NCBI GenBank assembly: GCA_023548195.1
Contig: JAJHZJ010000496.1
Coordinates: 5,143,001 to 5,207,000 of the forward strand
Length of the DNA stretch: 64,000 bases
Reading direction: 5' to 3'
Source of the DNA: Bettongia penicillata ogilbyi
Taxonomy: Eukaryota; Chordata; Mammalia; Diprotodontia; Potoroidae
Shown here: piece by piece, positions 9,935 through 21,262 of the stretch
How positions within the stretch are numbered: position 1 is the stretch's first letter
How the letters are laid out: each line of letters opens with the position of its first letter
Position numbers and translations under genes: made by a program
Notes under the pieces: model-generated
The model's input: only the letters and a program-made list of their open reading frames with translations
What the model was told of the DNA's origin: nothing
Database searches by the model: none

Positions 9935-12525
9935 CTGATTTTGTTTTCTTTTTATTTATTTATTTACAGTTTTCAACATTCACTTTCACAAAATTTTGAA
10001 TTTCCAGTGTTCTCCCAATCTCCCACCTCCCCCCACCCCAGGACATCATGTATTCTAATTAAACTTTCCTCCAATCTATCCTTCCTTCTATCATCCACCC
10101 CCAATCCCCTTCCCTTCTGTTTTCCTGTAGGGAAGATATATTTCTATGCCACATTGCCTATATATCTTATTTTCTAGTTGAATGTAAAAACAATTTTTAA
10201 GTTCATTTTTAAAGCTCTGAGTTCTACATTCTCTCCCTTACTCCTTCCCACCCACCCTTATTGAGAAGACAAGCAATTAAATATAGGCTATACAAGTGCT
10301 ATACACTTCCATAACAGTCATGTTGTGAAAGACTAATTATGTTTCCTTCTATTCGCTCCCTCTCTCCACTTATTCTATTCTCTCCTGTAACATGTTCCAT
10401 GTTCCAAAGTGTTTGCTTTCAATTATCCCTTCCCCCAATCTGCTATTCCTTCTATTACCCATCCTCTCTTATCCCCTTCCCCCCTGCTTTCCTGTAGGGT
10501 AATATAAACTTCCATATCCAATTGAGCGTGTATCTTGTTCCCTCCTGAAGCCAAATACAATGAAAGGAAGTCTCATTTATTCCCTTTCATCTTCCCTCTT
10601 CTTCCCTTCCATTGTGAAAGCTCATTCTGGCTTCTTTTATGAGAGATGATTTACTACATTCTAGCTCTGCTTTTCTCTTTCTCCTAGTACATTCCTCTCA
10701 ACACTTAATTTTCTCTTTTAGATATCATCCATTCATATTCAACTCACCTTGTGCTCTCTGTCTCTCTCCATATATATGCATATACATATAAATACACACA
10801 CACATCATACACACACATATACAGACACATACATGTATTCCCTCCAACTATCCTAATACTCAGAAAGGTCTCATAAGTTATAAATATTATCTTTCTATGT
10901 ATGAATGTAAGCAGTTCAACTTTAATAAGTCCCTTATGGTTTCTATTTTCTGTTTACCTTTTTATGCTTCTCTTGATTCTTGTATTTGGAAGTCGAATTT
11001 TCTGTTCAACTCTGGTCTTTTCAACAAGTATTTTATTTCATTAAAATTCCCTTTTTTCCTCTTAAGTATGATATTCAGTTTTTGCTGGGTAGGTGATTCT
11101 TGGTTTTAATCCTATTTCCATTGACCTCTGCAATGTCACATTCCAAGTCCTCCTGTCTCTTAATGTAGAAGATGATAAATCTTGTATTATCCTGACTGTG
11201 TTTTCAAAAGACTTGAATTGTTTCTTTCTGGCTGCTTGTAATGTTTTCTCCTTGACCTGAAAACTCTGAAATTTGTCTGCAATACTCCCAAGAGTTTTCC
11301 TTTTGGGATCTCTTTCAGAAGGTGATTCGTGAATTCTTTCCATTTCTATTTTACCCTCTCATTCTAGAATATCTGGGCAGTTTTCCTTGATAGTTTCCTG
11401 AAAAAATGTGTTTATTTTCGATCATGGATTTCAGGTAGTCCAATAATTTTTAAATTATCTCTCCTAGATCTGTTTTACAGGTCAGTTTTTTTTTCAGTGA
11501 TATACCTCACATTGTCTTCTATTCTTTCATTCTTTTGATTTTGTTTTATAATTTCTTGATTTCTCATAAAATCATTAGTTTCCATTTGCTCCACTGTAAT
11601 TTTTAAAGAATTATTTTCTTCAGTGAGCTTTTGGATCTCTTTTTCCATTTGACCCATTCTGCTTTTAAAGACATTCTTCTTCTCATTGGTTTTTTGGACC
11701 TCTTTTGCCATTTGGGATAGTCTAATTTTAAAGGTATTATTTTCATCAGAATTTTTTTGGGTTTGTTTTAGCAAGCTGTTGACCTATTCTTCATGTTTTT
11801 CTTGAAGCACTTTCATTTCTCTTCTCAATTTTCCTCTATTTTTCTTTACTTGTCAAAATCTTTTTTGAGCTCTTCTATGGCTTGGGGCCAATTCATATTT
11901 TTCTTGGAGGCTTTGGATGCAGGAGCTCTGGCTTTATTGTCTTTTTCTGGTTGTACATTTTGATCTGCCTTATCACCAATGATGTAAGAAAATACCTCTT
12001 CATTGAGAAAACAAGAATTTATAGTCTGTTTCTCTTTCTCCCTTTGCTCATTTTTCCAGGCAATTACTTGACTTTTGAGTTCTTTGTTAAGTGTAGGACT
12101 CCAGAAGCAGTGACTGCATTAGCAGTGGCTTCTATCACCCTGAGGATGGGGCCAGGGCTGGGACTGGGGCTAGACTACACTTCTTTCTCTTCCAAGTGAG
12201 AAACTCTTCCCACTGACCTTTGAAGCTATTTTCAGCATTTGTGAATTGAGAAGTTGGAAACTGCAGCAGTTGTCAGTGATACAGTCCTCTAAGACTTGCG
12301 CCAGCTATGACTATGGCCAAACTTCACTCAACTCCCTATCCAGTGTGATAGACCATTCCTGTTGATCTTCCAGATTGTCCAGGGCTGGAAATTTGCTTCA
12401 CTCTGTCCTTTTGTGGCTTCTGCTGCTCTATAATTTCTTTAGAGTAATTTTTTACAGTTTTTTTGAGGGGATTGATGGAGGGCTCTAGCAGGCACCAGCT
12501 TCTATGCCACCATCTTGGTCCTGAC
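9935..12525 (-). mobile_element. HAL1-type half-LINE (L1 ORF1 only), antisense
   Basis: About 2.6 kb. Read on the minus strand it starts near 12525 with 'gaccaagatggtggcatagaag', an L1/HAL1-like 5' leader. ORF1 (12051 to about 11060) follows, then roughly 1.1 kb of A/G-rich 3' UTR ending 'aattttgtgaaagtgaatgt' and an A-rich tail at 9940-9970. The 3' UTR follows ORF1 directly with no ORF2 sequence, which is the HAL1 architecture. It shares 5' leader, ORF1 and 3' end with the plus-strand element at 16925-19775. No clear target-site duplication seen. Confidence 0.8.
11060..12051 (-). pseudogene. L1/HAL1 ORF1 (RNA-binding chaperone) pseudogene
   Basis: ORF1p is a trimeric RNA-binding protein that coats its own RNA. 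The minus-strand ATG near 12051 opens a degraded N-terminus. The frame at 11774-11475 is a heptad-rich coiled coil (RLSQMAKEVQK, RMGQMEKEIQKLTEENNSL, VEQMETNDFMRNQE). The frame at 11343-11062 carries the C-terminal domain signatures SPSERDPKRK, VKEKTLQAARKKQ, VRIIQDLSSSTLRDRRTW and PRITYPAK. Frameshifts separate these blocks, so it is not functional. Confidence 0.85.
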
Positions 12526-12534
12526 TTTTTTTCT

Positions 12535-12735
12535 TAACAATAATAATTTATATTTGCACTATACTTTAAGGACTGGAAAACAAAGATAACTTTACATGAT
12601 CTCATTTGATACTTCTAATTACTTTGAGAAGCAGGTACTGCGATCATCATTTTGCAGATGATATAAAGTGAGTCTCAGGAGGGTCAAGTGACTAGCCTGT
12701 TTCACCACAGCTAACTGAATCCAGATGTGGGAATC
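12535..12735 (-). mobile_element. MIR/THER1-type SINE, antisense
   Basis: Order 'caataataatttatatttgcac', 'atgatctcatttgatacttc', 'gaagcaggtactgcgatcatcattttgcagatga', 'gagtctcaggagggtcaagtgac', 'actgaatccagatgtgg' is antisense MIR/THER. Confidence 0.65.
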
Positions 12736-12924
12736 ATTTCAGCTGCTTCATGACCACAGTAACAGCAATCTTGTCCCTGTAATTGTTGTTCTCGTATGCT
12801 GCCTCTAATGTCAGGATACTATTAAATTTTCAGCAAAAGTGTTTGGAAGGATATATTTGATCATTTTAAAGCACTTCTTATGCATAAGAAAAATTGTTAT
12901 TGACCAGTCATTTTTGATTATGTT

Positions 12925-13146
12925 CACATAACCCCATTTAGAGTTTTCTTGGCAAAGATACTGGAGTGGCTTGACCATTTCTTCCTCCCCCTTATTTTAG
13001 AGAAGAGGAAACTTCAACAAACAGGAATAAGTAACTTGCCCAGGGTCACACACTAGTAAGTGTTTGAGGCTGAATTTGAACTCAGGAAGATGAGTTTTCC
13101 CGACTCCAGGTTGGGCACTTTATCCACTGTGCCATCTGGCTGTCCT
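12925..13146 (-). mobile_element. Mar-1-type tRNA-derived SINE, antisense
   Basis: Plus-strand order from left: 'ccccatttagagttttcttggcaaagatactggagtggcttg', then 'gccca gggtcacacactagtaagtg', 'ttgaactcaggaaga', 'ccactgtgccatctggctgtcc' (the tRNA-like head). The 3' part beside the 'ggagtggcttg' block is the LINE-derived tail of this family, known to resemble Bov-B. Confidence 0.85.
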
Positions 13147-13364
13147 GTAAAAATAGATTGCCCAGATACATCCATTAATCATTGAGAATGAACTTTCAGC
13201 ATTTAATACTACAAGCATGAAATGACTCCATTACTTTCAGGATTTTCTGCCCAGGATAGCTGCTAGCCATTTGTAGGATTTTACAAGAAAACAAAACAAG
13301 AAGAGACAAACCTTGAAACTCTCACTGAAAGAGGGGTGAGGAATTTACAGACTTAAAGAAAACT

Positions 13365-13470
13365 AAAACCATAGAAGATTATTTAGCTCATCCAGTTCAA
13401 CTCTTTGATTTACAAATAATGAAACTGAGCTTCTGAGAGAATAAGAACTTACTTCTAGTTAGCATGTGAA
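13365..13470 (-). mobile_element. MON-1/MIR-type SINE, antisense
   Basis: 'ccatagaagattatttagctcatccagttcaactc' followed by 'acaaataatgaaactgag' is the antisense tail and CORE order. 13471-14090 to the right shows no recognised element. Confidence 0.5.
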
Positions 13471-14093
13471 GTATCATTCCTAATTCAATTCAACTCAACT
13501 CAATTCAACCTAACCATAATGCTTTAATTTAAGATCCTCCTCTGCTCTAGACAATTTATGCCCTAGGCATTGGTAATTTTAAAAAGAATAAACAACAGCA
13601 AATACCAAACACTACTCTTTCATCTTATTCAGATGAGAGGACTTCAAATTTCCTTTTGTAAATTTCTCTTGAAAGAAAAAAAAAATTATCCAGACCCATA
13701 GATAGTATAGAGGACTTGACTTTTACCAGAAGTCATGTATTATTCCACTCAGTATGTGAATATATTAGTGCTTCCATCTCCAGTGATACCCCTTCCTCCT
13801 GACAGCCCCACCAAAATGATTTTGCACTTACTTTGTTGATGTTTGTGTGCTTTTTATTATTCCCTCCCCTCAAGGAGAATGAAAGCTCCTTAACCAGAGA
13901 GAGGTTCAGAGGGACAGAGAGAACCAGGGTAATTGATTCTAGTAAGTTAAATTTGATGCCTACCAAAAGGAATATGTTATCTATAGTGGATTCACAATTT
14001 ACTATACAATCCCCTTTTCCCAGCCTTCTTTGATAATGGGAAAGTTCAATCTTGAATTTTAATTCATAATAAAAATGTTTATTAAAAGGAAGC

Positions 14094-14183
14094 TTCTGAA
14101 GACTGGGAATTATGTCATTCTGTCCCTATCCCAAACATCAAACACAGTACCTGACACATAGTAGGTATTTACTGAATGATCAC
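14094..14183 (+). mobile_element. L2 LINE 3' end
   Basis: 'gaagactgggaattatgtc', 'cacagtacctgacacatagtaggtatttactgaatga' match the L2 3' terminus. Confidence 0.65.
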
Positions 14184-14289
14184 TATGCTGAATTTAAATG
14201 TATTACTATCTCATAACATACTTATATTTCATTGTAAAATGATATATAGACATAATCTGCATTTCCAATGATCAGAGTCATTGCCTAAA

Positions 14290-14405
14290 TATCTGGAAAA
14301 AACCATTTTGCCTCAGATGGTAACCTACCATTTATACAAATGAATCTACGTCTCACTGCTTAGCACAGTACCTGGCACATAGTAAACGTTTAATAAATGA
14401 TAGTT
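14290..14405 (+). mobile_element. Second L2-type 3' end
   Basis: 'gcttagcacagtacctggcacatagtaaacgtttaataaatga' is an almost consensus L2 (or L2-tailed SINE) 3' terminus, about 110 bp after another one. Confidence 0.65.
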
Positions 14406-14519
14406 GATGGACTGACATGTTTAAGAGGTAAGAGGAAGCGGAGTATTTGGTCACAGAACAGCCTAAACTACTTCAGATGATCAGGAAGATATATGCCTAT
14501 AGCTTTATTACTAGAGGAA

Positions 14520-14710
14520 ACACAAGACAGTATGATGTGGTAGAAAGAGCATTGCTTCTGGAGTTAAAACAAATCCCACTTCTGATGTATATGCCATGTG
14601 ATGAGGCAAGTAATTTAACTTACTCTCCCTCTTTCATCACAAATAAAATGAGTGGATTGCACTAGATTGCCTCTAGGGTCTCTTTTAGCTCTTGTCTTCC
14701 TACAACCATA
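14520..14710 (+). mobile_element. MON-1-type SINE
   Basis: Begins 'cacaagacagtatgatgtggtagaaagagcattgcttctgg' (tRNA-like head), then 'gatgaggcaagtaatttaac', and ends 'gattgcactagattgcctctagggtctcttttagctc', the tail of this family. A 72-residue frame here is an accident of the SINE. Confidence 0.65.
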
Positions 14711-14734
14711 GGTTATCTAATATAACCCTCTCAT

Positions 14735-14975
14735 TTTAGGGAAGAATGGTTGTCATAGACAAGAAGCCTAGATGTTAGACCTAGATATCCTCTGTTCAAG
14801 GCACACCTCTGACTCTACACACTTACCATTACACATTTAGTGTTACTGGTAACCATTCTGAGCCTGTTTCTTCATCTGTAAGGTAGGGATGACAACAATA
14901 CCAATTACAACAACCTCACAGGCTTGTTAAGAGGCTGAAACTAAATAATGCTTGAACAGCACTCTGAAATCATTA
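14735..14975 (+). mobile_element. MIR SINE
   Basis: 'tctgagcctgtttcttcatctgtaaggtagggatgacaacaatacc', 'cctcacaggcttgttaagaggctgaaactaaataatgc' is MIR CORE and 3' half in sense orientation. Confidence 0.65.
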
Positions 14976-15059
14976 ACAGAGTCCCGTAATTGCCAGTTAC
15001 TGTTGTTACAAAGTGATAGAAGGGGAGTAGAGAAGAGAAAGCTGGACTTTTAGAGTCAT

Positions 15060-15250
15060 GAAAATGGAGGTTGCAGTCCTGGCCAAACCCATAGATGTCA
15101 TGTCAACCTGGGCATGTCACTGCAATTCAGAGTCCTCAATCAACTCTCTAAGACTATAATTAGAGCAGATAACCAAGTGGATTAGAAGAGGGAGAGTCCA
15201 TGCCAAAAGATCATGACATTGATGAAATGATTTATCAAGACTGCATTCAC
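15060..15250 (+). mobile_element. WSINE1-type SINE
   Basis: 'ctgggcatgtcactgcaattc' then the diagnostic 'caactctctaagactataattagagcag' and 'gaagagggagagtccatgcc' segments in order. Diverged. Confidence 0.55.
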
Positions 15251-15274
15251 TGGACTCCCCAAAATATAGATGAA

Positions 15275-15395
15275 ACTTCTGAGAATTAAAGAGATTAAAA
15301 TATTTTCCCAGGGTTACAGGGAAAGTAAGGGGCAGAGATGGAGTTCCATCACAGGTTTGTTTGCTCCTTATCCAGTGGTTATTCCAAGGAGCCAT
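15275..15395 (-). mobile_element. MIR/tRNA-SINE fragment, antisense
   Basis: 'attttcccagggttacaggg', 'ggggcagagatggagttcc', 'tatccagtggttattcc' is an antisense SINE head. Confidence 0.45.
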
Positions 15396-16620
15396 AATGA
15401 CCAGAGAGTTGACTATATGATATTTTCCTTCAGCCTGAGAGTTGAATATATTATTTTAGCAATACACCCTATCCTCACTGACCTGGGTAACGTGTTATTT
15501 TAATGATGATCATAATGAGGTTCATTGTTGCCTGAAGTCAAACTATAGCCTTATGTCTAAGACAGAGGGGAAGTATAATTTAGTTTAAAATATTGTTTGA
15601 TGTCTGTCTTTTAATTAGGTCTTTCCCCCTGTCCCCACCTTCCTTATGTACTCACTTATTGCCTTATGCTCCAAGATGAGTAATAGGCATTTGTCTTTAG
15701 GAAGATATCATAGAAACTGAAACATACAAAGCAGGGATAGATGGGATGAGAGTCCAGCAGTTTCCTCTGACAGTCATGAATCAATGAAATGGCGGCTTCC
15801 TTCTCAGCACCTGAATTCATTTCTAGTATTTGATTTCCCCTCCAGCACCCATTACAAGTTCCTTTTTATTAAGTGACTCCTCATGAGCAGATGGCTTTCA
15901 CCACTCCTCAGCCCCATTCCCCAGCTGCATTCTGGTGAGAAGGTGATTAAGGAGACTCCAATAATGGAAGGAAATTTCAGTAGCACAATTCTGCTCTGCT
16001 TGGTGACACCAGGGTTATTTTGGTTGTTAGGCAGTGGTTTCATGAACTTAGCTTGCTAATAGAATTTGATGTAATCTAGTTGGGAATGCTAATTTTATCA
16101 CAGGACAGACTTGCAAAGGTCTTCTCATAAAGCTGAAAATGTCATAAGGAACAAAATATCAGCAAAACAAATTATCTTTTGTCACTTTTGCCAATTAAGG
16201 TTCTAATGTAGAGTGTAGGTTGTTCCGTGATGAAGGGTTACAATTCTTTATTGTTCAGGTTTATTTTTTCCTTTATCTTTCATAAGAGTTGGTTCACCTG
16301 CTCTCTTAACTAGGTGAGGCCTCTGTGAGTTAACAGATAAATTCAAGTGGATTAAAATAGGCAATTATCCAATAAGCCAATATATTTGTGCAACCAGATT
16401 TAAATGGATTACATTTTAATCTTTGTGATCACAGTTTAAGCAAATTGTTTATGGACTCATTAGAAGGGTTGGATCACTGAGATCCAATAGTTTTTTTTTT
16501 TAACCTCACCTTTGTAGCTTTCATTAAAAAAAAAAATTAAGGTAACAAGAGATCATACTTCAGCTGCCTTGGGGATGAAAGCAAGTCATCTGAATGCTGT
16601 GTTTCCTTTATGAATAGGCG
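15396..16620. other. Largely repeat-free stretch
   Basis: About 1.2 kb with no element I recognise. 15840-16450 is compositionally mixed and lacks simple repeats, so it is a candidate conserved non-coding block. Small frames (for example 15852-16043 minus) show no domain. Confidence 0.4.
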
Positions 16621-16624
16621 ATGT

Positions 16625-16785
16625 TAATGGAAAACTCAATTCAATTCAATTAAATAAATGCTTATTAAATGTCCACTGTGTGTCAGGTATTGTACTAGAG
16701 ATACAAATTAAAAAAAGAGTTCCTGCCCTCCAAAAATTTATAATCTAATGGCAGAAGACATGACACAAAAGCTACCTGTAAAGGT
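16625..16785 (-). mobile_element. L2 LINE 3' end, antisense
   Basis: 'aaatgcttattaaatgtccactgtgtgtcaggtattgtactagagatacaa' then 'gttcctgccctccaaaaatttataatctaatgg' is the antisense L2 3' UTR. Confidence 0.75.
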
Positions 16786-17602
16786 AGTGGGAGGAGGTGG
16801 AGAGTAATATGGCCCATCTGCCCTGGGGGTGGCTTGTTTGGAGATATAAAACCAATCAAAACTGTGGATGGAGAGTGGATTGAGTGGAAAAGAAGTGTCT
16901 ATTGCTGCCTCTACTTAAAATAAATGCAGGGGGCAGAGCCAAGATGGCGGAGTAGAAGGATTCACATATGCTAGCTCTGAACCCACAGCCCATAAAATGC
17001 CTGTAAAAAGAACTCCCAACAAATTCTGGAGTAGTGGAAGCTGCACAACAAGAGAGTGGAGGAGATTTCTGTTCCAGACAGCCCTGAAAAACCGACACCA
17101 AAGGTCCATCACACACTGGACCCAGAGCAGAGCCCAGCCCTGCCTTGACCACATGGCACTGAGAGGAGCAGATCCAAGCAGGCTTCAGGGACAGAATCTC
17201 CAGCAGCCATGCAGGTCCATCCACACACAGATAACACAGGTTAGTGAGAGAACCTGTCTGGCTCACCAAAAGGGAAGCAGGGTGTCCCCATAACTCAGGC
17301 TTCCTCAGGAGGCAGCAGCAGAGGCAGCAGCAGACAGGAGCTCCCAAAGCAAGCAGGGAATCAGATCCATTGTTAAAGGTCTGTGAATAAATGCCCTGAG
17401 GGAACTGAGCCCTGTGTAGTAGTCCTGCCCCCACCTGAGCACCTTAATTTAATCTCACACTGAATAGCAGCCCTGCCCCCGCTGAAAGCCCTGAAGCTGG
17501 GAAGCAGCATTTGAATCTCAGACCCCAAGCACTAGCTGGGTAGATCTGAAGGCGAGGTGGAGGTGGAAAGGGATCTCAGAAGTCAAGTAACTGGCTGGGA
17601 AA

Positions 17603-18694
17603 ATGACCAGAAAAGGGGAAAAAAATAAGACCATAGAAGGTTACTTCCTTGGTGAACAGATATTTCCTCCTTTTCTTCCTGATGAGGAAGAACAATGCTT
17701 ACCATCAGGGAAAGACATAGAAGTCAAGGCTTCTGTATTCCAAACATCCAAATAAATATTCAATGGGCTCAGGCCATAAAAGAGCTCAAAACAGTTTTTG
17801 AAAATCAAGTGAGAGAGGTGGAGGAAAAACTGGGAAGAGAAATGAGAAAGATGCAAGAAAAGCATGAAAAGCAGGTCAACACCATACTAAAGGAGACCCC
17901 AAAAAATGCTGAAGAAAATGCACCTTGAAAAATAGGCTAGCTCAATTGGCAAAAGAGGCTCAAAAAGCCAATGAGGAGAAGAATGCTTTCAAAAGCAGAG
18001 TTAGCCAAATGGAAAAGGAGGTTCAAAAACTCACTGAAGAAAATAGTTCTCTCAAAATGAGAATGGAACAGATGGAGGCGAATGACTTTATGAGAAACCA
18101 AAGAAATCACAAAACAAAACCAAAAGAATGAAAAAATGGAAGATAAGGTGAAATATCTCATTGGAAAAACAACTGATCTGGAAAATAGTTCCAGGAGAGA
18201 CAATTTAAAAATTATGGGACTACCTGAAAGCCATGATCAAAAAAAAAAAAGAACCTAGACATCATCTTTCATGAAATTATCAAGGAAAACTGCCCTGATA
18301 TTCTAGAACCAGAGGGCAAAATAAGTATTCAAGGAATCCACCAATCACCACTTGAAAGAGATCCAAAAAGAGAAACTCCTAGGAACATTGTGGCCAAATT
18401 CCAGGATTCCCAGATGAAGGAGAAAATATTGCAAGCAGCTAGAAAGGAACAATTCCAGTATTGTGGAAATACAATCAGGATAACACAAGATCTAGCAGCT
18501 TCTACATTAAGGGATCAAAGGGTATGGAATATGATATTTCAGAAGTCAAAGGAACTAGAACTAAAACCAAGAATCACCTACCAGCAAAACTGAGTATAAT
18601 TCTTCAGGGGAAAAAATGGTCTTTCAATGAAATAGAGAACTTTCAAGCATTCTTGATGAAAAGACCAGAGCTGAAAAGAAAATTTGACTTTTAA
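17603..18694 (+). pseudogene. L1/HAL1 ORF1 pseudogene
   Basis: Starts MTRKGEKNKTIEGYF at 17603 and meets a stop near 17750. It resumes in other frames: a coiled coil (17695-17928 QAIKELKTVFENQVREVEEK; 17925-18131 RVSQMEKEVQKLTEENSSL, MEANDFMRNQ), then the C-terminal domain (18390-18593, continued to 18694) with SQMKEKILQAARKEQFQ, TIRITQDLAASTLRDQRVW, PRITYQ, and a final LKRKFDF stop. Domain order and length fit L1 ORF1p. At least three frame breaks show it is dead. Confidence 0.88.
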
Positions 18695-18838
18695 ACACAA
18701 GAATGAAAAGAAGCATGAAAAGGCAAACAGCAAAGAGAAGTCATAAGGGACTTACCAAAGTTGAACTTTTTACATTCCTACATGGAAAGACAATTTTTGT
18801 AACTCTTGAAAATTTTCATTATCTGGGTAGTTGGTGGG

Positions 18839-18841
<3 letters not shown>

Positions 18842-18884
<43 letters not shown>

Positions 18885-18935
18885 TGCACACACATGCACA
18901 CACACACACATATATACACGTGCAAGCACACACAA
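18842..18935. repeat. (CA)n microsatellite in the HAL1 3' UTR
   Basis: A perfect CA run of roughly 18 units followed by imperfect CA/GCA repeats, just downstream of the ORF1 stop. It is part of the 3' UTR in this family and creates two spurious frames. Confidence 0.95.
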
Positions 18936-20044
18936 AGACAGAGAGCACAGAGTGAATTGAATAGGATGGGATCATATCTTTAAAAAATGAAGCAGTGAGA
19001 GAGAAAAGTATTGGGAGGAGAGAGGGAGAAATGGAATGGGGCAAATTATCCCTCATAGAAGAGGCAGACAGGAGACTTTTTAGTGGAGGGAAAAAGAGGA
19101 GAACTGAGAGAAAAATATGAAGTTTACTCTCATCACATTCGACTAAAGAAAGGAATAAAATGCACACTCATTTTGGTATGAAAACCTATCTTACAATATA
19201 GGAAAGAGGGGGAGAAGGGGATAAGGAAGGTGGTGTGGATGATGGAATGGAGGGCAATGGGAGGAGGGAACAATTTGAAATCAACACTCTTGGGGGGGGC
19301 AGGATCAAAAGAGAGAATAGTCGCAATGGGGGGCAGGATAGGAGGGAGGGAGAGATAGTTAGTCTTATACAACACGACTATTACAGAAATCATTTGCAAA
19401 AATACACAGATATGGCCTGTACTGAATTGCCTGCCTTCCCAAAGGAAATGGGTGGGGAGGGAGGAATGGGGAGAAGTAGGAACTCAAAGTTTTAGGAACA
19501 ACTGTCGAGTATTGTTCTTGCTATTAGGAAATAAGAAATACAGGTAATGAGGAATAGAAAGTTATCTGGCCCTACAGGGCAAAAGGGAAGATGGAGACAA
19601 GGGAAGGGAGGGATGATAGAAAAGAGGGCAGATTGGTGATAGGGGAAATTAGAATGCATGGTGTATTAAGGCGGGGGGAGGAGACAAATGGGGAGAAAAT
19701 TTGGAACCAAAAATTTTGTGAAAATGAATGTAAAAAGTTAAATAAATTTTTTAATAAAATGAATTCATCTAGTTAAGAGTGTGCTGGGAAATAGTATTGG
19801 CTGTTGGTGTTAAACAACCAACTCTCCAGAAAAAAAAAATGTATTTGACACCCTTTTAAATTAATCTGTATTATGAAAGATTTCTCCATCACTTTCTTTA
19901 GTCTAGATAACCAAGGAAACAATGCATCAAACTCTGATTTGTAACATTTACTGATTTAGAGATGTAAAGTGTATACTAAAAGTTTAACAATTTCCTCAAG
20001 TCAATTTGAGCTGGCTCCAGCACTTCTTTGCATGAAGCCCTCTG

Positions 20045-20215
20045 AGGGCAGTGTGGTATGCCAGAGAGAGAACCCTGTCTGTTATAAATATATTTGGGTG
20101 AAGCACTTCATCTCATTGCTCAAAGCTACTCTTTAAGACCATAAGACATAGAGATAGTATCAACCTTTTTGGTAGGAAAGTCCATACATCAGTGACAGAA
20201 AGGTCACGAAGGATC
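20045..20215 (+). mobile_element. WSINE1-type SINE
   Basis: 'gagggcagtgtggtatgcc' head, 'gtgaagcacttcatctc', then the 'ggtaggaaagtccatacatcagtgacagaaaggtcac' tail typical of WSINE1. Confidence 0.55.
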
Positions 20216-20284
20216 AGGATAGAGAAGAACCTAATAAATTTGGCTTTAAGACATCACTAGTAGTTTTAGAGTGAAAGTTTCAGT

Positions 20285-20790
20285 TGAATAATGAAGTCAG
20301 AAACTAGACACCAGAGAGGGAGGTAAGGAAGTAGAGGTGTTTATTGTAGATGGTGTTCTCAGGTTTAGCTATAAAAAGGAGAGCTAGAGGATGCTAGAGC
20401 TAGATAGCTAGGCTGGATGGACTATGAGTTTTGTTGCTGTTTATTTTATTTGGGGTGGGGGGATAGAGGAGACTTGGGAGTGTTTGTGGGAAGCCAGGGA
20501 GCAGCTCGTGGAGAGGGCAGGATTAAAGCTAGTGAACTGGGGGTGATAGAATAGTCAATCTATTGGAGAGGACAGGATGGAATGGAATCATGTGGCCATA
20601 TAGAGGAACTTGACTTGGAAAGCAGAAGGGTCACCTGTTGATGTGAGCCAGGGGTGAAGGGCAAGATAACAGGAGATGGTATTTGGGTGATATGAGATTA
20701 AAAAGATAGGAAAAAGAGAGATCTTGCTATATAGGGTACAAGGAGTACCAGAGAAAACAGGGAAAGGTTTGAAAAAATCGCTGTAATGAG
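20285..20790 (-). mobile_element. L2 LINE, antisense, ORF2 part
   Basis: Plus text reproduces antisense L2 in order: 'ggaggtaaggaagtagagg', 'ggatagaggagacttgggagtg', 'ggaagccagggagcagctcgtggagagggc', 'gggggtgatagaatagtcaatctattggagaggacaggatgg', 'agaagggtcacctg', 'gagccaggggtgaagggcaag'. The coding strand is frameshifted. Confidence 0.75.
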
Positions 20791-20859
20791 TTAAAAAATC
20801 TGAATCTGGAAGTTTCCTTTGACCACATTTTTGCATCTTTTCCCTTTTCCCATTTCTTT

Positions 20860-21262
20860 ATTGTTCGTATTCTTTTTTCTTTAGTCCTGTATTCTATGAT
20901 CCAGCCAAAACTGACCTCTGCATGTCTCACACATAGCATCTCATATCAGTGCCTTTGCCTTGTCTCCCCTTCTCCCTGTCCTCCCCCCCATCCCTAGAAT
21001 GCACTCTCTCCTTTTCTCCAACTTATAGAATTCCCATTTTCCTGCAGGACACAGCATTTCAAACACCAATTTCTTTGCAAAGTCTTTCCTTTCAAACTAC
21101 TTTGTACTTACTTTACTCTGTGCAAACATATTCTCATCTTTTCCTACTAGTAGGATATCAGTTTCTTGCAAATAAGGATATTTTCCTTTATTGTCTTTGA
21201 ATCCTCCAAACCTGTCTGGAAAACAGTAGGCACTTAATAGATGCTGGTTGATTGATTACCAA
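20860..21262 (+). mobile_element. L2 LINE 3' end, sense
   Basis: 'tatgatccagccaaaactgacc', 'cagtgcctttgcct', 'ccctagaatgcactctctcc', 'gcaaagtctttcctttc', 'tttgtacttactttactctg', then 'cagtaggcacttaatagatgctggttgattg': the last 400 bp of L2. Confidence 0.8.

Larger units (their letters stand above)
16925..19775 (+). mobile_element. HAL1-type half-LINE (L1 ORF1 only), near full length
   Basis: About 2.85 kb. It opens with 'cagagccaagatggcggagtag', the conserved L1/HAL1 5' start. A roughly 0.67 kb leader leads into ORF1 (17603-18694), followed directly by a G/A-rich 3' UTR holding a (CA)n tract at 18842. The end is 'aattttgtgaaaatgaatgt' plus an AATAAA-containing A-rich tail near 19740-19770. 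No ORF2 is present. Such an element would need ORF2 protein from L1 in trans. Confidence 0.85.

Noticed and set aside
16856..17434. 192-residue minus-strand frame, the longest unbroken frame outside the RTE
   Set aside because: Antisense to the GC-rich HAL1 5' leader, with no recognised domain.
18778..19167. 129-residue minus frame with Cys/Val-rich repeat
   Set aside because: Produced by the CA microsatellite and the antisense HAL1 3' UTR.
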